Notes: a model not told the origin generated them from the letters alone. Positions 36,804-46,167 are shown, numbered from the stretch's first letter. The stretch is DNA of 64,000 bases from Prosthecobacter debontii (GCF_900167535.1 NZ_FUYE01000007.1:248001-312000), one strand, 5' to 3'. Program-made: numbers and translations.

Positions 36804-37163
36804 ATGTTTAAAGACCCCACACCCACAGAGCTAGACTATCGGCAGGCGGCGCAGAACCCGGCTGCTTATCAACTTCTGCTTCACAAGCTCAAAAAGATGA
36901 AGCGTCTCCATTTAACGAGTGCCCTATGCCTGTTTTTTGTGGGTGTTATACACAGCCTCCACCACCTATCTGCAACACCCGGTGCTATTGCTGAGTCTCC
37001 GACATTCTACAGAGTGGCCCCGCTGATGACAGTATTCCTTTTAATAAGCGCCTTTTTTCAGATTGGCCAATGGCATGCTCTTCGGGCGCAAATGATGCTT
37101 CTGTCCTTTGTGGATGCTCAATCGCAGATGAATTTGACCCCATCCCTGCCTCAAAAACTCTGA
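36804..37163 (+). CDS. Hypothetical small membrane protein inside the suf operon
   Basis: 119 aa, not recognised. Two predicted transmembrane helices: about 37-54 (LTSALCLFFVGVIHSLHHL) and 75-95 (VAPLMTVFLLISAFFQIGQW), with a basic segment HKLKKMKRLH before the first. It lies 22 bases after sufB and 59 before sufD. Function unknown; relation to Fe-S assembly doubtful. ATG 36804 chosen over a GTG at 36798. Confidence 0.6.
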   Translation: MFKDPTPTELDYRQAAQNPAAYQLLLHKLKKMKRLHLTSALCLFFVGVIHSLHHLSATPGAIAESPTFYRVAPLMTVFLLISAFFQIGQWHALRAQMMLLSFVDAQSQMNLTPSLPQKL

Positions 37164-37222
37164 CCGGGTTTCCCTTTTCCGGCCCTGATCGCAGCACTGT
37201 GTGCTGTTCACTTATTCCCCCA

Positions 37223-38581
37223 ATGTCTGCCACCCTTTCTCCCACTTTTAAAACCCCAACCGCTCCTGTGTCTGAAGCTCCCGCCATCCCCGCCGCCTCT
37301 GGCTTAGAAATCATCGCTCCTGTCCGCGAAGAAGCTTCGGCTCCAGGTTGGTTCCTGGCACGCTCAGAAGCTGCGTGGGCTGAGTTTCAAAAGCTGCCGC
37401 TGCCTAGCCTCAAGGATGAGAACTGGCGTTATTCCAACGCCAAAAAGATCGAGCTGGCAGATCATTCGCCTGCCACGGTGCCGACTTCGGCTCAATCGCA
37501 CGCCGCCTTGGCTGTGACCGAGGGTTTGAAAGAACGCGCAGCCCGCTTTGTCTTCGTCAATGACACCTTGGTGGAGTCTGAAACCACAGGCCTACCCGCT
37601 GGCGTCACCTGCTTGAGCTTGGCCGATGCCTTGAAGGCCCAGCCGGATCTTTTGAAAGAGCACTTCATGAAGGGTGATCTGCCCCTGGGTTCGGGTAAGT
37701 TTGCGGCGCTGCACCTGGCGCATGTCAAGGCAGGGACTGTGATTTTAGTTCCCAAGAATGTGGAGATCGAGAAGCCCATCGAAGTCTTCCACTGGGTGGT
37801 CGGAGATCACGCCGCCATTTTCCCTCACACCCTCGTGGTGGCCGAAGATCATGCGAAGGTGAGCGTGGTGGATCACTACCGCAGTCTGGAAGGTGAAGGC
37901 GGTCTGAGCATTGCCATTGCCGATCTCGTGGGAGGCCCAGGCAGCAAGATCACGTATGCAGCCTGCCAGGAGCTGGCCGATGATGCTCAAGCGCTGCACC
38001 TCTCCAGCATCACCGCTGGACGCGATGCCAATGTGAAGAGCTTCCAGGTGCAACTGGGTGCGTCCTTCAGCCGAAGCGAGAGCGTGAGCGACCTTGTCGG
38101 TCAGGGAGCCCGTAGCGACATGCTGAGCGTGTCTCTGCCGATCGGTGACCAGATCGTGGATCAGCGCACCCTGCAGCGTCACAAGGCCCCGCACGCCACC
38201 AGTGACCTGCTCTACAAGAACGCCCTGTATGGGAAATCCCGCAGCGTTTTCAGCGGCCTCATCATCGTGGATGAAGGTGCCCACTACACGGACGCTTACC
38301 AGACCTGCCGCAATCTCGTGAACAGCGATGAGGCCGAGGCCAACAGCCTCCCCGGTCTGGAGATCAATGCCGACCAAGTGAAGTGCAGCCACGGCAGCAC
38401 CAGCGGGCCTATCAGCGACGAAGAGCTCTTCTATCTAAAGGCACGTGGCATCTCGGATCGTGAATCCCGCCGCCTGATCGTGGAAGGCTTCCTGGCCGAT
38501 GTCATCGAGCGCTTTGGCAATAGTGAGGTGCTGGACAGTCTGGTCGCCCGCATCGACGATAAGCTTGAGCGCACGGTCTGA
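37223..38581 (+). CDS. sufD: Fe-S cluster assembly protein SufD
   Basis: 452 aa paralogue of SufB that completes the SufBC2D scaffold. The N-terminus has FLARSEAAWAEFQKLPLPSLKDENWRYSNAKKI, and the C-terminal beta-helix carries the conserved KCSHGSTSGPISDEELFYLKARGISDRESRRLIVEGF. VVDHYRSLEGEGGLSIAIADL is typical too. No sufS, sufU or sufE follows, so the sulfur donor must be encoded elsewhere. Start ATG 37223 (MSATLSPTFK); the frame before it covers the intergenic region. Confidence 0.95.
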   Translation: MSATLSPTFKTPTAPVSEAPAIPAASGLEIIAPVREEASAPGWFLARSEAAWAEFQKLPLPSLKDENWRYSNAKKIELADHSPATVPTSAQSHAALAVTEGLKERAARFVFVNDTLVESETTGLPAGVTCLSLADALKAQPDLLKEHFMKGDLPLGSGKFAALHLAHVKAGTVILVPKNVEIEKPIEVFHWVVGDHAAIFPHTLVVAEDHAKVSVVDHYRSLEGEGGLSIAIADLVGGPGSKITYAACQELADDAQALHLSSITAGRDANVKSFQVQLGASFSRSESVSDLVGQGARSDMLSVSLPIGDQIVDQRTLQRHKAPHATSDLLYKNALYGKSRSVFSGLIIVDEGAHYTDAYQTCRNLVNSDEAEANSLPGLEINADQVKCSHGSTSGPISDEELFYLKARGISDRESRRLIVEGFLADVIERFGNSEVLDSLVARIDDKLERTV

Positions 38582-38611
38582 ACTTTTGCTACTGAGTAAA
38601 ACAGTGCACTA

Positions 38612-38645
38612 AGAGGAAGCGGAGACGTATCTCCGCCTCCTTTAA
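38612..38645 (+). terminator. Probable terminator of the suf operon
   Basis: GCGGAGA (38619-38625) pairs with TCTCCGC (38630-38636), extended by GAGG/CCTC, then a short TTTAAT. The T run is weak. Confidence 0.6.
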
Positions 38646-38763
38646 TGGCGACAAAACGGCGCTGGTAGAAACGCCACCAAGAAGGCCCGCGGTCCTTCAG
38701 CATCGCACGGTCATGCGGGATCTTTAGTTGCAGGCAGGAGTGCCCGCACCACTTTGCGAGGAC

Positions 38764-39699
38764 ATGATCTCCCGAGTGCTGCCTTCATTTCATTTCCTGG
38801 GCTGGACAGCTTTGGTCGTGGGATTGGTGCTGCAATTCGGTATCAAAGATCGATATCCAGTCATCGATCTATTGTTTTATGCCATGCCCAAACCGTGTCT
38901 GTTGGCCCTCGCCGTCGCACTCTTAGTTTGGCCTAGATCTGGCCTGAAGGCCCGTGGATGGGCTGGTGTGTGCGCGGTAGGCCTCGGTGCCCTCTGGGTT
39001 CATGGATCATGGCGTGCAGAGTATCCGACACCCAGCCTCCCACGTGTGGAAGCGGAAGAAGTACACATCCTGTTCTGGAATCTATGTCGCCCTTCGGGCC
39101 TCGATCAAGAGATGGTGGATCTGATGAAGGAGTTTCAACCCCACTTCGCGGCTTTTGTCGAACCGGGTAGGATGAATCTGGAAGAGTTTCGCCATACTTA
39201 TGAAGGGCTACTACCGGGATATCAGATGACCTGGATGCCTCGTGGCATTCTCTGGTTTTCACGCGTTCCTTATCGCTACCGAGCCCAGGGGAAGCTGGAG
39301 AGCATCGGCGCTTTTGCTCGTTTCGAGGTTCAAGGTCTAGGACCTGACTTCCCGGTCGTCGTGGCGGATGTTTATCCGCTTCCGTTTCGTTCGCGCGAGG
39401 GTCAATTGGCTGAAGTGCTCAACCATGCGCAAAGCCGCTCCGATGCCATCCTGATGGGTGACTTCAATACCCCCCTAGAATCTGTTTGGCTGAAGCCTTT
39501 TCGCGAAAACTACACGCATGCCCTGGAGGCCGCTGGCGAAGGATTCAAAGAAACATGGCCCCTTGGTCTGCCCTTGCTCAGTTTAGATCATCTTTGGTTA
39601 GGCCATGATTGGGAAGTCGTCGAGGCGCGCAAGGTCTGGCGTCTGCCCGCGAGCGATCACGCCGCCCTCTTAGTGACTCTGAAGCGAGTCCGAAACTAA
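38764..39699 (+). CDS. Membrane-anchored endonuclease/exonuclease/phosphatase family protein
   Basis: 311 aa. Three hydrophobic helices in the first 85 residues (FLGWTALVVGLVLQFGI, CLLALAVALLVWP, GWAGVCAVGLGALWVHG), then an EEP (DNase I/sphingomyelinase-like) domain: LFWNLCRP, AFVEPG, VVVADVYPLP, DAILMGDFNTPLES, SLDHLWLG and SDHAALLVTL, which hold the metal and catalytic Asn, Asp and His residues. Substrate could be nucleic acid, phospholipid or phosphoester; the catalytic domain is probably periplasmic. Start 38764 begins the first helix. Neighbours give no hint. Confidence 0.8.
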   Translation: MISRVLPSFHFLGWTALVVGLVLQFGIKDRYPVIDLLFYAMPKPCLLALAVALLVWPRSGLKARGWAGVCAVGLGALWVHGSWRAEYPTPSLPRVEAEEVHILFWNLCRPSGLDQEMVDLMKEFQPHFAAFVEPGRMNLEEFRHTYEGLLPGYQMTWMPRGILWFSRVPYRYRAQGKLESIGAFARFEVQGLGPDFPVVVADVYPLPFRSREGQLAEVLNHAQSRSDAILMGDFNTPLESVWLKPFRENYTHALEAAGEGFKETWPLGLPLLSLDHLWLGHDWEVVEARKVWRLPASDHAALLVTLKRVRN

Positions 39700-39705
39700 C
39701 ACGCT

Positions 39706-40254
39706 TCAATCCAGCGTCCAGTCCACTTCGACCTGCTGCTCACGTCCGTTGCGGTCGTGATACTTCACGAAGCCATTCTTGGCACCGAACTCATGCACGC
39801 ACTTGGTGACCTTGACGTCGAAGGCACAGTATTCAGCAATTTCAGCCATTTTTCCCTGCTGCCACCAGCGGATGGCTTCGAGTCCGTCAGCGGTCTTACC
39901 CGTGCCGAGACTGGCCGCCGCTACAGCTTCCAGTTTCAAACGATGGCCGAGCTTCTTTTCCAGGTCCACCAGGAGATCGAGGTCACGGACTTGGTCACGG
40001 AAATCGAAGATGGTGTGGCCCATCAGGACCTCGTAGTCGAAGCTCACATGATTGAAGCCCACGACGAGATCCGCACGGGTGAGCTGATGGATGAGATCAC
40101 CCGCTTCTTCTTCCAGATAGATGCGGTATTCACCCAGCTTGGTGCTGTAGGTCACCCCCACGGAGATACCCATCTTATGCTTGTTTCCCCAACCGCCGAC
40201 ATCATTGGCGGTGCGGCGGGTTTCCAAGTCGAAATAAACGATGTCCCGCGCCAT
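39706..40254 (-). CDS. RNase H-like 3'-5' exonuclease domain protein
   Basis: 182 aa cytoplasmic protein with a DnaQ/RNase-H-like (YprB RNase_H_2 type) fold. Exo motif I is VYFDLETRR (D9, E11), motif II LVVGFNHVSFDYEVL, and motif III EYCAFDVKVT with Tyr and Asp; these metal-binding acids are complete. The enzyme probably degrades single-stranded DNA or RNA; the exact substrate is unknown. It ends 5 bases from the 3' end of the convergent nuclease gene and begins 5 bases after infA, with which it is likely cotranscribed. Confidence 0.75.
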   Translation of the reverse strand: MARDIVYFDLETRRTANDVGGWGNKHKMGISVGVTYSTKLGEYRIYLEEEAGDLIHQLTRADLVVGFNHVSFDYEVLMGHTIFDFRDQVRDLDLLVDLEKKLGHRLKLEAVAAASLGTGKTADGLEAIRWWQQGKMAEIAEYCAFDVKVTKCVHEFGAKNGFVKYHDRNGREQQVEVDWTLD

Positions 40255-40259
40255 TGAGG

Positions 40260-40586
40260 TCAGAGACGATAGACGATACGCGCCTTGTCCATATCGTAAG
40301 GCGACATCTCAATCTTCACATTGTCACCGATGACGAGACGAATGAAGCGTTTGCGCATCTTGCCAGAGATGTGGGCCAGTACTTCGTGACCGTTCTTCAG
40401 CTTCACGCGAAACATGGTGCCCGCGAGCACAGCCGAGATGACCCCATCCAGCTCGATGGCTTCTTCCTTCTGTTTGAGGTCGTCTTCCGGCTCAGGCATG
40501 GGACGACGTGAAGGTGGGCCACCACGGCCCGACCCAGAACGGCGTGAACCGCCGCGGTTATTAGAGGAACGACGAGGAGGAGGCAT
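40260..40586 (-). CDS. infA: Translation initiation factor IF-1 with Arg/Gly/Ser-rich N-terminal extension
   Basis: The last ~70 residues ([66 protein letters not shown]) form a complete IF-1 OB fold that binds the 30S A site. From the ATG at 40586 the protein has 108 aa, about 36 more than usual; the extra N-terminus is [19 protein letters not shown]-like and positively charged. A second ATG at 40499 ([13 protein letters not shown]) would give about 79 aa, nearer the norm. Neither has a ribosome site, so the start is uncertain. First gene before the RNase-H-like protein. Confidence 0.9.
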   Translation of the reverse strand: MPPPRRSSNNRGGSRRSGSGRGGPPSRRPMPEPEDDLKQKEEAIELDGVISAVLAGTMFRVKLKNGHEVLAHISGKMRKRFIRLVIGDNVKIEMSPYDMDKARIVYRL

Positions 40587-40716
40587 AGAGAAACGCTAGA
40601 CGGTCTCTTCGGAAACCGTGCCTTAGAGTGCTGCGCGAGCCCCGCATTGACAACCTCTAATTTCCCCAACGATGCATTGAGCTCGAAAAAGTGCTGGCGC
40701 GATCGTTCGGAAGCAT

Positions 40717-40722
40717 TATATA
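40717..40722 (+). promoter_or_regulatory. Possible -10 box of the tRNA-His gene
   Basis: TATATA lies 22 bases before the tRNA 5' end, a plausible distance. No good -35 is visible at 16-18 bases upstream. Confidence 0.3.
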
Positions 40723-40743
40723 TCCCATCCACTGTTTTAAGAT

Positions 40744-40819
40744 GGTGGTCGTAGCTCAATGGTAGAGCCCCAGATTGTGATTCTGGTTGTTGCGGGTTCG
40801 AGCCCCGTCGATCACCCCA
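40744..40819 (+). tRNA. tRNA-His (GTG anticodon)
   Basis: Full cloverleaf. The extra 5' G(-1) at 40744 faces C73, the hallmark of tRNA-His. The acceptor stem is GTGGTCG with CGATCAC. The anticodon arm is CCAGA-TTGTGAT-TCTGG, with anticodon GTG. The T arm carries GGTTCGAGCC. CCA is encoded (40817-40819). Confidence 0.95.
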
Positions 40820-40881
40820 CCTTGACTGTTCACGTTGACAGTCACTCCAAAACAGGCGTTTTGACGGAAAGTTCCCTCTTC

Positions 40882-41670
40882 ATGGAAACGCTCGATTCGA
40901 TTTTCGGTTACACCTTTCGGGACCGCTCTCTCCTCACCATGGCTCTCACCCATGGCAGCGTGGGTTATGAGGCCCAACGCTCCCAGCCTGACAATCAGCG
41001 CCTTGAGTTCCTAGGGGATGCCGTGCTCCAACTCATGCTGTCCGAGTTTCTCTATGGCAGGCTGCCAACGGCAAACGAGGGAGAGCTGACCAAACTAAGG
41101 GCTCAGATCGTCTCCACCAAGGCTCTCGCTGCTTTAGGCCGTCAGATTGGCTTGGGCCGCTTTCTCATCATGGGTCGGGGAGAAGCTGCGAATGGGGGGC
41201 GAGATCGCGAAAGTTGCCTGGCCGATGCACTGGAGGCCATCGTGGGTGCTGTCTATTTGGACGGAGGCCTCATCGGTGCCCAGACGGTGACACAAAAGCT
41301 CTTCCTTCCCGAAGTGGAGCGGCTGCTCTCCAATCCCGGGAACCAGAATCCAAAAGGGCAACTTCAAGAGATCATTCAGGCCGTTGGATCCGCCCCACCA
41401 CAATACGAGATTGTCAGTCAGTCAGGGCCCGACCACGCCAAGTCTTTTCTGGCTCAGGTGAAATGGATGGGCAGCGTTCTCGGTCAGGGAAGCGGCAGCA
41501 GTAAGAAGGAAGCCGAAGCCCAAGCCGCTATTTCAGCGCTCGGCGCTCAGAACTTGGGAGAGCGTCTGAATACTTTGGTTGAGCAGAATATTAAAACCAC
41601 TGAAATTTCCAAAGCAAACTGTGAGCAACTTGGCGATAAGTCCGAGCAAGTCTGCGAGCAAACCTCATAA
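40882..41670 (+). CDS. rnc: Ribonuclease III
   Basis: 262 aa endoribonuclease for double-stranded RNA in rRNA processing. The RNase III domain (1-150) has the signature DNQRLEFLGDAVLQLMLSEFLY with catalytic Glu and Asp, and DALEAIVGAVYLDGG, the second acidic site. A dsRNA-binding domain follows (about 158-225: NPKGQLQEIIQAVGSAPPQYEIVSQSGPDHAKSF ... GSGSSKKEAEAQAA). A 30-residue polar tail is unusual. ATG 40882 (METLDSIFGYTFRDRSLL) is the family start; the open frame upstream runs through the tRNA gene and is not coding. Confidence 0.95.
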   Translation: METLDSIFGYTFRDRSLLTMALTHGSVGYEAQRSQPDNQRLEFLGDAVLQLMLSEFLYGRLPTANEGELTKLRAQIVSTKALAALGRQIGLGRFLIMGRGEAANGGRDRESCLADALEAIVGAVYLDGGLIGAQTVTQKLFLPEVERLLSNPGNQNPKGQLQEIIQAVGSAPPQYEIVSQSGPDHAKSFLAQVKWMGSVLGQGSGSSKKEAEAQAAISALGAQNLGERLNTLVEQNIKTTEISKANCEQLGDKSEQVCEQTS

Positions 41671-41911
41671 GTGAGAATTGTTCTTGAGCATCCACAGCTT
41701 TTTCGCAGTTTTGTGCGCAGTCTTGCCCCTCGTGGAACGGGCACAGATCAAAGGAAGAACAGGGTTATTGAAGTTATCCCCACCCTATACGGTTAAGGAG
41801 ATTGGATATGTAAATCATTCTCCAATCATAAGAGGTGTGCAAAACAGGCATAACTCACTCAAGACACCCTTTGCTTGCACAGACACCTGAGCCGCCCATC
41901 ATACGCTTCTT

Positions 41912-42994
41912 ATGTCCAGCAGCCTCGGCACTCTCTTCCGCATCAGCACTTGGGGTGAATCCCATGGACCTGGGGTTGGTGTGGTCATTGATGGCTGTCC
42001 CCCCAAGGTGGCACTGAGTGTGGAGGACATTCAATATGAGCTGGATCGCCGTCGTCCTGGGCAGAGCAAGATCGTTACGCCGCGCAAAGAAGATGATAAG
42101 GCAGAGATCCTCTCGGGGGTGCTGGATGGCCAGACTTTAGGCACGCCCATTGGCATCCTGGTGCGCAATACGGACCAGCGTCCCTCTGCCTACACGGAGA
42201 TGCAGCAGGCCTATCGTCCTAGCCATGCGGACTACACCTATGATGCGAAATATGGCATTCGCGCTGTCTCAGGCGGAGGACGATCCAGTGCCCGCGAAAC
42301 GATTGGGCGTGTGGCAGCCGGGGCGATTGCTCGAAAGGTTCTGCAGCAATCTCTGCCGGGTTATGAATGCCTCGCTTATGTGAAGACGATTCAGCATCTT
42401 GAGGCCAAGGTGCCGACGACTCTGACGGCGGAGCTGATCGAATCCAACATCGTGCGCACCTGCGACCCCGAGGCTGCGGAGAAGATGATTGAGCTCATCG
42501 AAACCGTGCGCAGCCAGGGCAACAGCGTTGGCGGTGTGGTGGAGTGCGTGGTGCGCGGTGTGCCCGCTGGCCTGGGCGAACCGGTCTTCGACAAGCTGGA
42601 AGCGGATCTCGCCAAAGCGATGATGAGTCTGCCTGCGACGAAGGGTTTTGAGATTGGTAGCGGTTTCGGCGGCACTTTGCTGACGGGTCTGGAGCACAAT
42701 GACGAGTTCTACATGGATCACGGCCAAGTCCGCACGCGCACGAATCGCAGCGGTGGTATCCAGGGTGGCATCAGCAATGGTGAGGAGATCGTCTTCCGCG
42801 TCGCTTTCAAACCGACGGCCACAGTGCTGCGTGAGCAGAAGACGGTGACCAATACAGGAGAGGAAACGACGCTGGCAGCGCGTGGCCGCCACGACGCCTG
42901 TGTGCTGCCTCGTGCCGTGCCGATGGTGGAAGCCATGGTTCACCTCGTGCTGGTGGATCACTGGCTGCGTCAGCGGGCACAGGTAGAAGCCTGA
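41912..42994 (+). CDS. aroC: Chorismate synthase
   Basis: 360 aa FMN-dependent lyase that turns 5-enolpyruvylshikimate 3-phosphate into chorismate, last shikimate step. Signatures: [18 protein letters not shown] at the start, [27 protein letters not shown] and [18 protein letters not shown], and near the end [17 protein letters not shown]. Complete. Stands alone after rnc with a 241-base gap that shows no other gene. Confidence 0.97.
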   Translation: MSSSLGTLFRISTWGESHGPGVGVVIDGCPPKVALSVEDIQYELDRRRPGQSKIVTPRKEDDKAEILSGVLDGQTLGTPIGILVRNTDQRPSAYTEMQQAYRPSHADYTYDAKYGIRAVSGGGRSSARETIGRVAAGAIARKVLQQSLPGYECLAYVKTIQHLEAKVPTTLTAELIESNIVRTCDPEAAEKMIELIETVRSQGNSVGGVVECVVRGVPAGLGEPVFDKLEADLAKAMMSLPATKGFEIGSGFGGTLLTGLEHNDEFYMDHGQVRTRTNRSGGIQGGISNGEEIVFRVAFKPTATVLREQKTVTNTGEETTLAARGRHDACVLPRAVPMVEAMVHLVLVDHWLRQRAQVEA

Positions 42995-43011
42995 GACTGC
43001 TTGTGAATCCG

Positions 43012-43827
43012 TCAGGGTGTGGGACTTGGTTTCGCCAAAAGGCTGCTCGGTGTATCTGAGCAGATGATGCTGGCACCCCAGAGCACCGCGAGATCGGCAT
43101 CCTCCTTCTCACGGATGGGCCAGAGGGAGAGTTGCAGACCGGCATCTTTGATCTTGCGCGCCATTTGACGCGTCGTGGTCTGAATCGGCACGGACATGCG
43201 GCCGCAGCCGAGCTGTTTGGCCTCGGCGATCATCTCTTCGGTCGGGGCCTTGCTACTGAGATACCCGGTGAAAGCCTCGGGGGCGATGCGGTGGATAGCG
43301 GCGAGTGCGCGGTGATCGAACGAGATGAAGCAGAAGGTGCCCGGGGGCAGCATGTGGCTGGCGGCTTCGTAGAGCTTCTGGCAGTAGGGCTCGACGGCTT
43401 CGTCTGGATAGGCGGCCTTGTCCGTCGTTTTCATTTCCAGCATCAGATAGACGTCGGGTTTATCGTGAAAATAGCGGAAGAGATCCTCCACTGTAGGCAC
43501 CGGCACCTGATGATTTTGAGTCTTCAGCTTCTGGATCTCCGCCAGGGTCATTTGCTCGACCTTCCCAGCGCCATTCGTGGTGCGAGAGACGTCGGCATCA
43601 TGCATGAGAACGAGATGACCGTCCTTCGTCAGCCGCACGTCCACTTCATAACCCAGGATACCGTGTTCATAGCTATAGCGGCAGCCTTCGACGGTGTTTT
43701 CGTCAAATTCATAGCCCGCGCCTCGGTGAGCGATCACCTTCACGCCATGATAATCGGCGGCGAGCACAGAGCCTAAACTGGCCAGGAGAACTAGGGAAAG
43801 GGTGGCGAAGCTGGAGCGAAGCATCAC
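43012..43827 (-). CDS. Secreted glycerophosphodiester phosphodiesterase
   Basis: 271 aa. Signal peptide (MMLRSSFATLSLVLLASLGSVLA) then a GDPD TIM barrel: VIAHRGAGYEFDENTVEGCRYSYEHG, YEVDVRLTKDGHLVLMHDADVSRTTNGAG with the catalytic His residues and metal-binding Glu/Asp, and LMLEMKT. Cleaves glycerophosphodiesters to glycerol 3-phosphate and an alcohol in the periplasm. The msrA stop lies 58 bases upstream, so the two may be cotranscribed. Confidence 0.9.
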   Translation of the reverse strand: MMLRSSFATLSLVLLASLGSVLAADYHGVKVIAHRGAGYEFDENTVEGCRYSYEHGILGYEVDVRLTKDGHLVLMHDADVSRTTNGAGKVEQMTLAEIQKLKTQNHQVPVPTVEDLFRYFHDKPDVYLMLEMKTTDKAAYPDEAVEPYCQKLYEAASHMLPPGTFCFISFDHRALAAIHRIAPEAFTGYLSSKAPTEEMIAEAKQLGCGRMSVPIQTTTRQMARKIKDAGLQLSLWPIREKEDADLAVLWGASIICSDTPSSLLAKPSPTP

Positions 43828-43884
43828 GAGAGAAAGCCCAAAGGGTGAGGGATCTGAAAACTCAGGAGCAAAAGTGGAGCGGGA

Positions 43885-44505
43885 TCACTCCACTTCTTTG
43901 AATTTGCCTTCTTTGGCCAGCTTGGCGCGGAACTTCGCCACTTTGGGACTGACGACGACGCGGCAGTAGCCTTGGTTGGGATTGTTGGCGAAGTAGTCCT
44001 GGTGGTAGTCCTCAGCGGGGTAGAACTTTTTCAAGGCTTGGATCTCGGTCACGATGGGGCCATCGGTTTCTTTCTGCGCCTCCTTCATGGACTCTTCCGC
44101 GATCTTTTTCTGTTCTTCGCTGGTGTAGTAAATGCCGGAACGATACTGCGTGCCGATGTCGTTGCCCTGGCGATTGAGCGTCGTGGGATCATGCGTGATC
44201 CAGAAGAAGTCCACGATTTCTTTGTAGCTGATCACGGCTGGATCGAACTCGATCTGCACCGCTTCGGCATGGCCGGTCTCGCCTGAGCACACTTCCTTAT
44301 AGGTCGGATTTTCGGTGGCGCCGTTGCAGTAGCCACTGACGACCTTTTTCACCCCCTTGAGCATTTCATACTGTGCTTCGGTGCACCAGAAGCAGCCCCC
44401 TGCGAGAACAGCGATTTCAGTTTTGCCGGCAGGGGCTGGATCCGCGGCGAGGGCTGGTGAAAGGGCAGTGGACATGGCGGCGAGGAGAGACAGGAAGGTT
44501 TTCAT
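43885..44505 (-). CDS. msrA: Exported peptide-methionine (S)-S-oxide reductase
   Basis: 206 aa. Signal peptide MKTFLSLLAAMSTALSPALA, so a periplasmic enzyme that repairs oxidised methionine. The catalytic motif GGCFWCTEAQYE is intact (Cys at about 37), followed by the substrate site GHAEAVQIEFDP, HDPTTLNRQGNDIGTQYRSGIYY and a C-terminal YHQDYFANNPNQGYC with the resolving Cys. No msrB follows. Upstream of the GDPD gene. Confidence 0.95.
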   Translation of the reverse strand: MKTFLSLLAAMSTALSPALAADPAPAGKTEIAVLAGGCFWCTEAQYEMLKGVKKVVSGYCNGATENPTYKEVCSGETGHAEAVQIEFDPAVISYKEIVDFFWITHDPTTLNRQGNDIGTQYRSGIYYTSEEQKKIAEESMKEAQKETDGPIVTEIQALKKFYPAEDYHQDYFANNPNQGYCRVVVSPKVAKFRAKLAKEGKFKEVE

Positions 44506-44678
44506 GGTCGCTAAAGGATACGCAGGTGGCGACTACTCATTGCGTTACGATGGCAGTCAAACTTTCAGATGTGAGTGGTTTCAGGCATGGGAGATGAAGG
44601 ACCGCTGTTTATTCCAAGGCGGGCTTAGTCTCGACTTTAGCAAGCAAGTTTTCTATTCTCTGGAAAACCTACCCCACC

Positions 44679-46097
44679 ATGAGAACGCTGCTTTTATCTT
44701 GCTTCTTGGCTGTTTCTTCGGCTTTGGCTCTGGAGACAGAACCGCCCAACATCATTCTCGTCATGGCGGATGATCAGGGCTGGGGAGACATGGCTTACAA
44801 TGGCCACCCTCATCTGAAGACGCCCAACTTCGATGCCATGGCCCGTGAAGGCATCCGCTTCGATAACTTTCATGCGGCTGCCCCTGTTTGCTCACCTACC
44901 CGAGGCAGCGTGATGACGGGCCGCACTCCAAATCGCTACGGCTGCTTTTCCTGGGGATACCCTTTGCGTCCGCAGGAGATCACGGTGGCAGAGGTGCTGA
45001 AAGAGGCTGGTTACACCACAGGACATTATGGTAAATGGCATCTGGGCGGTGTGCAGAAAGCGAGTCCGGTAAGTCCGGGTGCGAGTGGTTTCGATCATTG
45101 GATCTCGGCACCGAATTTCTTCGATCTTGATCCCATCCTCAGTGACGAGGGAGTCGCCAAGCAATTCCAAGGAGACAGTTCCGATGTTACGGCTGAACTG
45201 GCCATTCAGTTCATTCGCCAGCAAACTAACCAAAAGCAGCGTTTCTTGGCCGTGGTTTGGTTTGGTTCGCCCCATAGCCCGCATCAGGCTCTGGAAGCAG
45301 ATCGCGCGCTGTATGCAGATCAGCCGAAGAAGGTGCGTGACTTCTATGGTGAGATTACGGCCATGGACCGTGCTTTTGGCCGTCTGAGACAGGAACTCCG
45401 AGACCTGGATATCGAGGAAAACACCGTGCTCTGGTATTGCAGTGACAACGGCGCCCTCCCCAAGATTGGCTCCGCAGGCGAGCGTCGGGGTAATAAAGGC
45501 TCGGTCTATGAGGGAGGACTTCTCGTGCCTGCGCTGCTGGAGTGGCCTGCCCTTTTTAAAGAGCCTCGGGTGATCACCGGACCTTGTGTGACCAGTGACA
45601 TTTTGCCAACGATCATGGCGATGACGCAGGTGAAACCGGAGAAGTCTCTCAAGCTGGATGGCATCAACCTGTTACCGCTTTTGGAAGGCGCGGAGAAGGA
45701 ACGCAGCCAACCGATTGGCTTTTGGAATGCCCAGAAAGGCGGGATTAAAACACCATCGGAAGAATGGATGAAGGATCTGCTGGATGCTCAAACCAAAGGC
45801 GAAGAACCCCAAGATCCCGAACGTCTCTTTGCGAATGCGGGAGTGATTGACGATCCAGTGCCCGTGGATCATTTTCCTGGTCATTCCGCATGGTTAGACG
45901 GTTCGTGGAAGCTGCATCGCATCGAGGATAAAGAGGGACGCGTGGAGTGGGAACTGTATGACCTGAGCGCCGACCCCACCGAAAGCCGAGTCCTCTTTGC
46001 CGAGCAGCCTGAGCGCGTGCCGCAGATGCAGGCTGCTCTTGAAGAATGGCTGGAGAGTGTAGCTCGCAGTCTGAATGGTGAGGATTACCAACCTTGA
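44679..46097 (+). CDS. Secreted sulfatase (type I, formylglycine-dependent)
   Basis: 472 aa. Signal peptide MRTLLLSCFLAVSSALALE; NIILVMADDQGWGDM with the metal Asp pair; signature CSPTRGSVMTGR with the formylglycine Cys; GKWHLGG; WYCSDNGALP. Probably cleaves sulfated glycans in the periplasm or outside. Sequence differs from the sulfatase at 1296-2657 (an insert with WISAPNFFDLDPIL and a long C-terminal part), so the substrates likely differ. Standalone; followed by a 171-base gap. Confidence 0.9.
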   Translation: MRTLLLSCFLAVSSALALETEPPNIILVMADDQGWGDMAYNGHPHLKTPNFDAMAREGIRFDNFHAAAPVCSPTRGSVMTGRTPNRYGCFSWGYPLRPQEITVAEVLKEAGYTTGHYGKWHLGGVQKASPVSPGASGFDHWISAPNFFDLDPILSDEGVAKQFQGDSSDVTAELAIQFIRQQTNQKQRFLAVVWFGSPHSPHQALEADRALYADQPKKVRDFYGEITAMDRAFGRLRQELRDLDIEENTVLWYCSDNGALPKIGSAGERRGNKGSVYEGGLLVPALLEWPALFKEPRVITGPCVTSDILPTIMAMTQVKPEKSLKLDGINLLPLLEGAEKERSQPIGFWNAQKGGIKTPSEEWMKDLLDAQTKGEEPQDPERLFANAGVIDDPVPVDHFPGHSAWLDGSWKLHRIEDKEGRVEWELYDLSADPTESRVLFAEQPERVPQMQAALEEWLESVARSLNGEDYQP

Positions 46098-46138
46098 GTT
46101 AGGCCAGAAAAAGAAGTTGGAAAAAAAGTAATCCCTGT

Positions 46139-46167
46139 CTGTAACGGCGGCGGAGAAGTCGTGCATT
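46139..46167 (+). promoter_or_regulatory. ECF-promoter-like motif, copy 1
   Basis: CTGTAACG (46139-46146) and CGTGCATT (46160-46167), start to start 21 bases. The same two blocks at the same spacing occur at 47353-47381. TGTAAC resembles ECF -35 boxes and CGTG/CGTC-like -10 boxes. It lies 101 bases before the ATG of the repeat protein. Confidence 0.5.

Noticed and set aside
40759-40881. N-terminal extension of RNase III through the tRNA gene
   Set aside because: The bases fold as tRNA-His and the family start of RNase III is at 40882.
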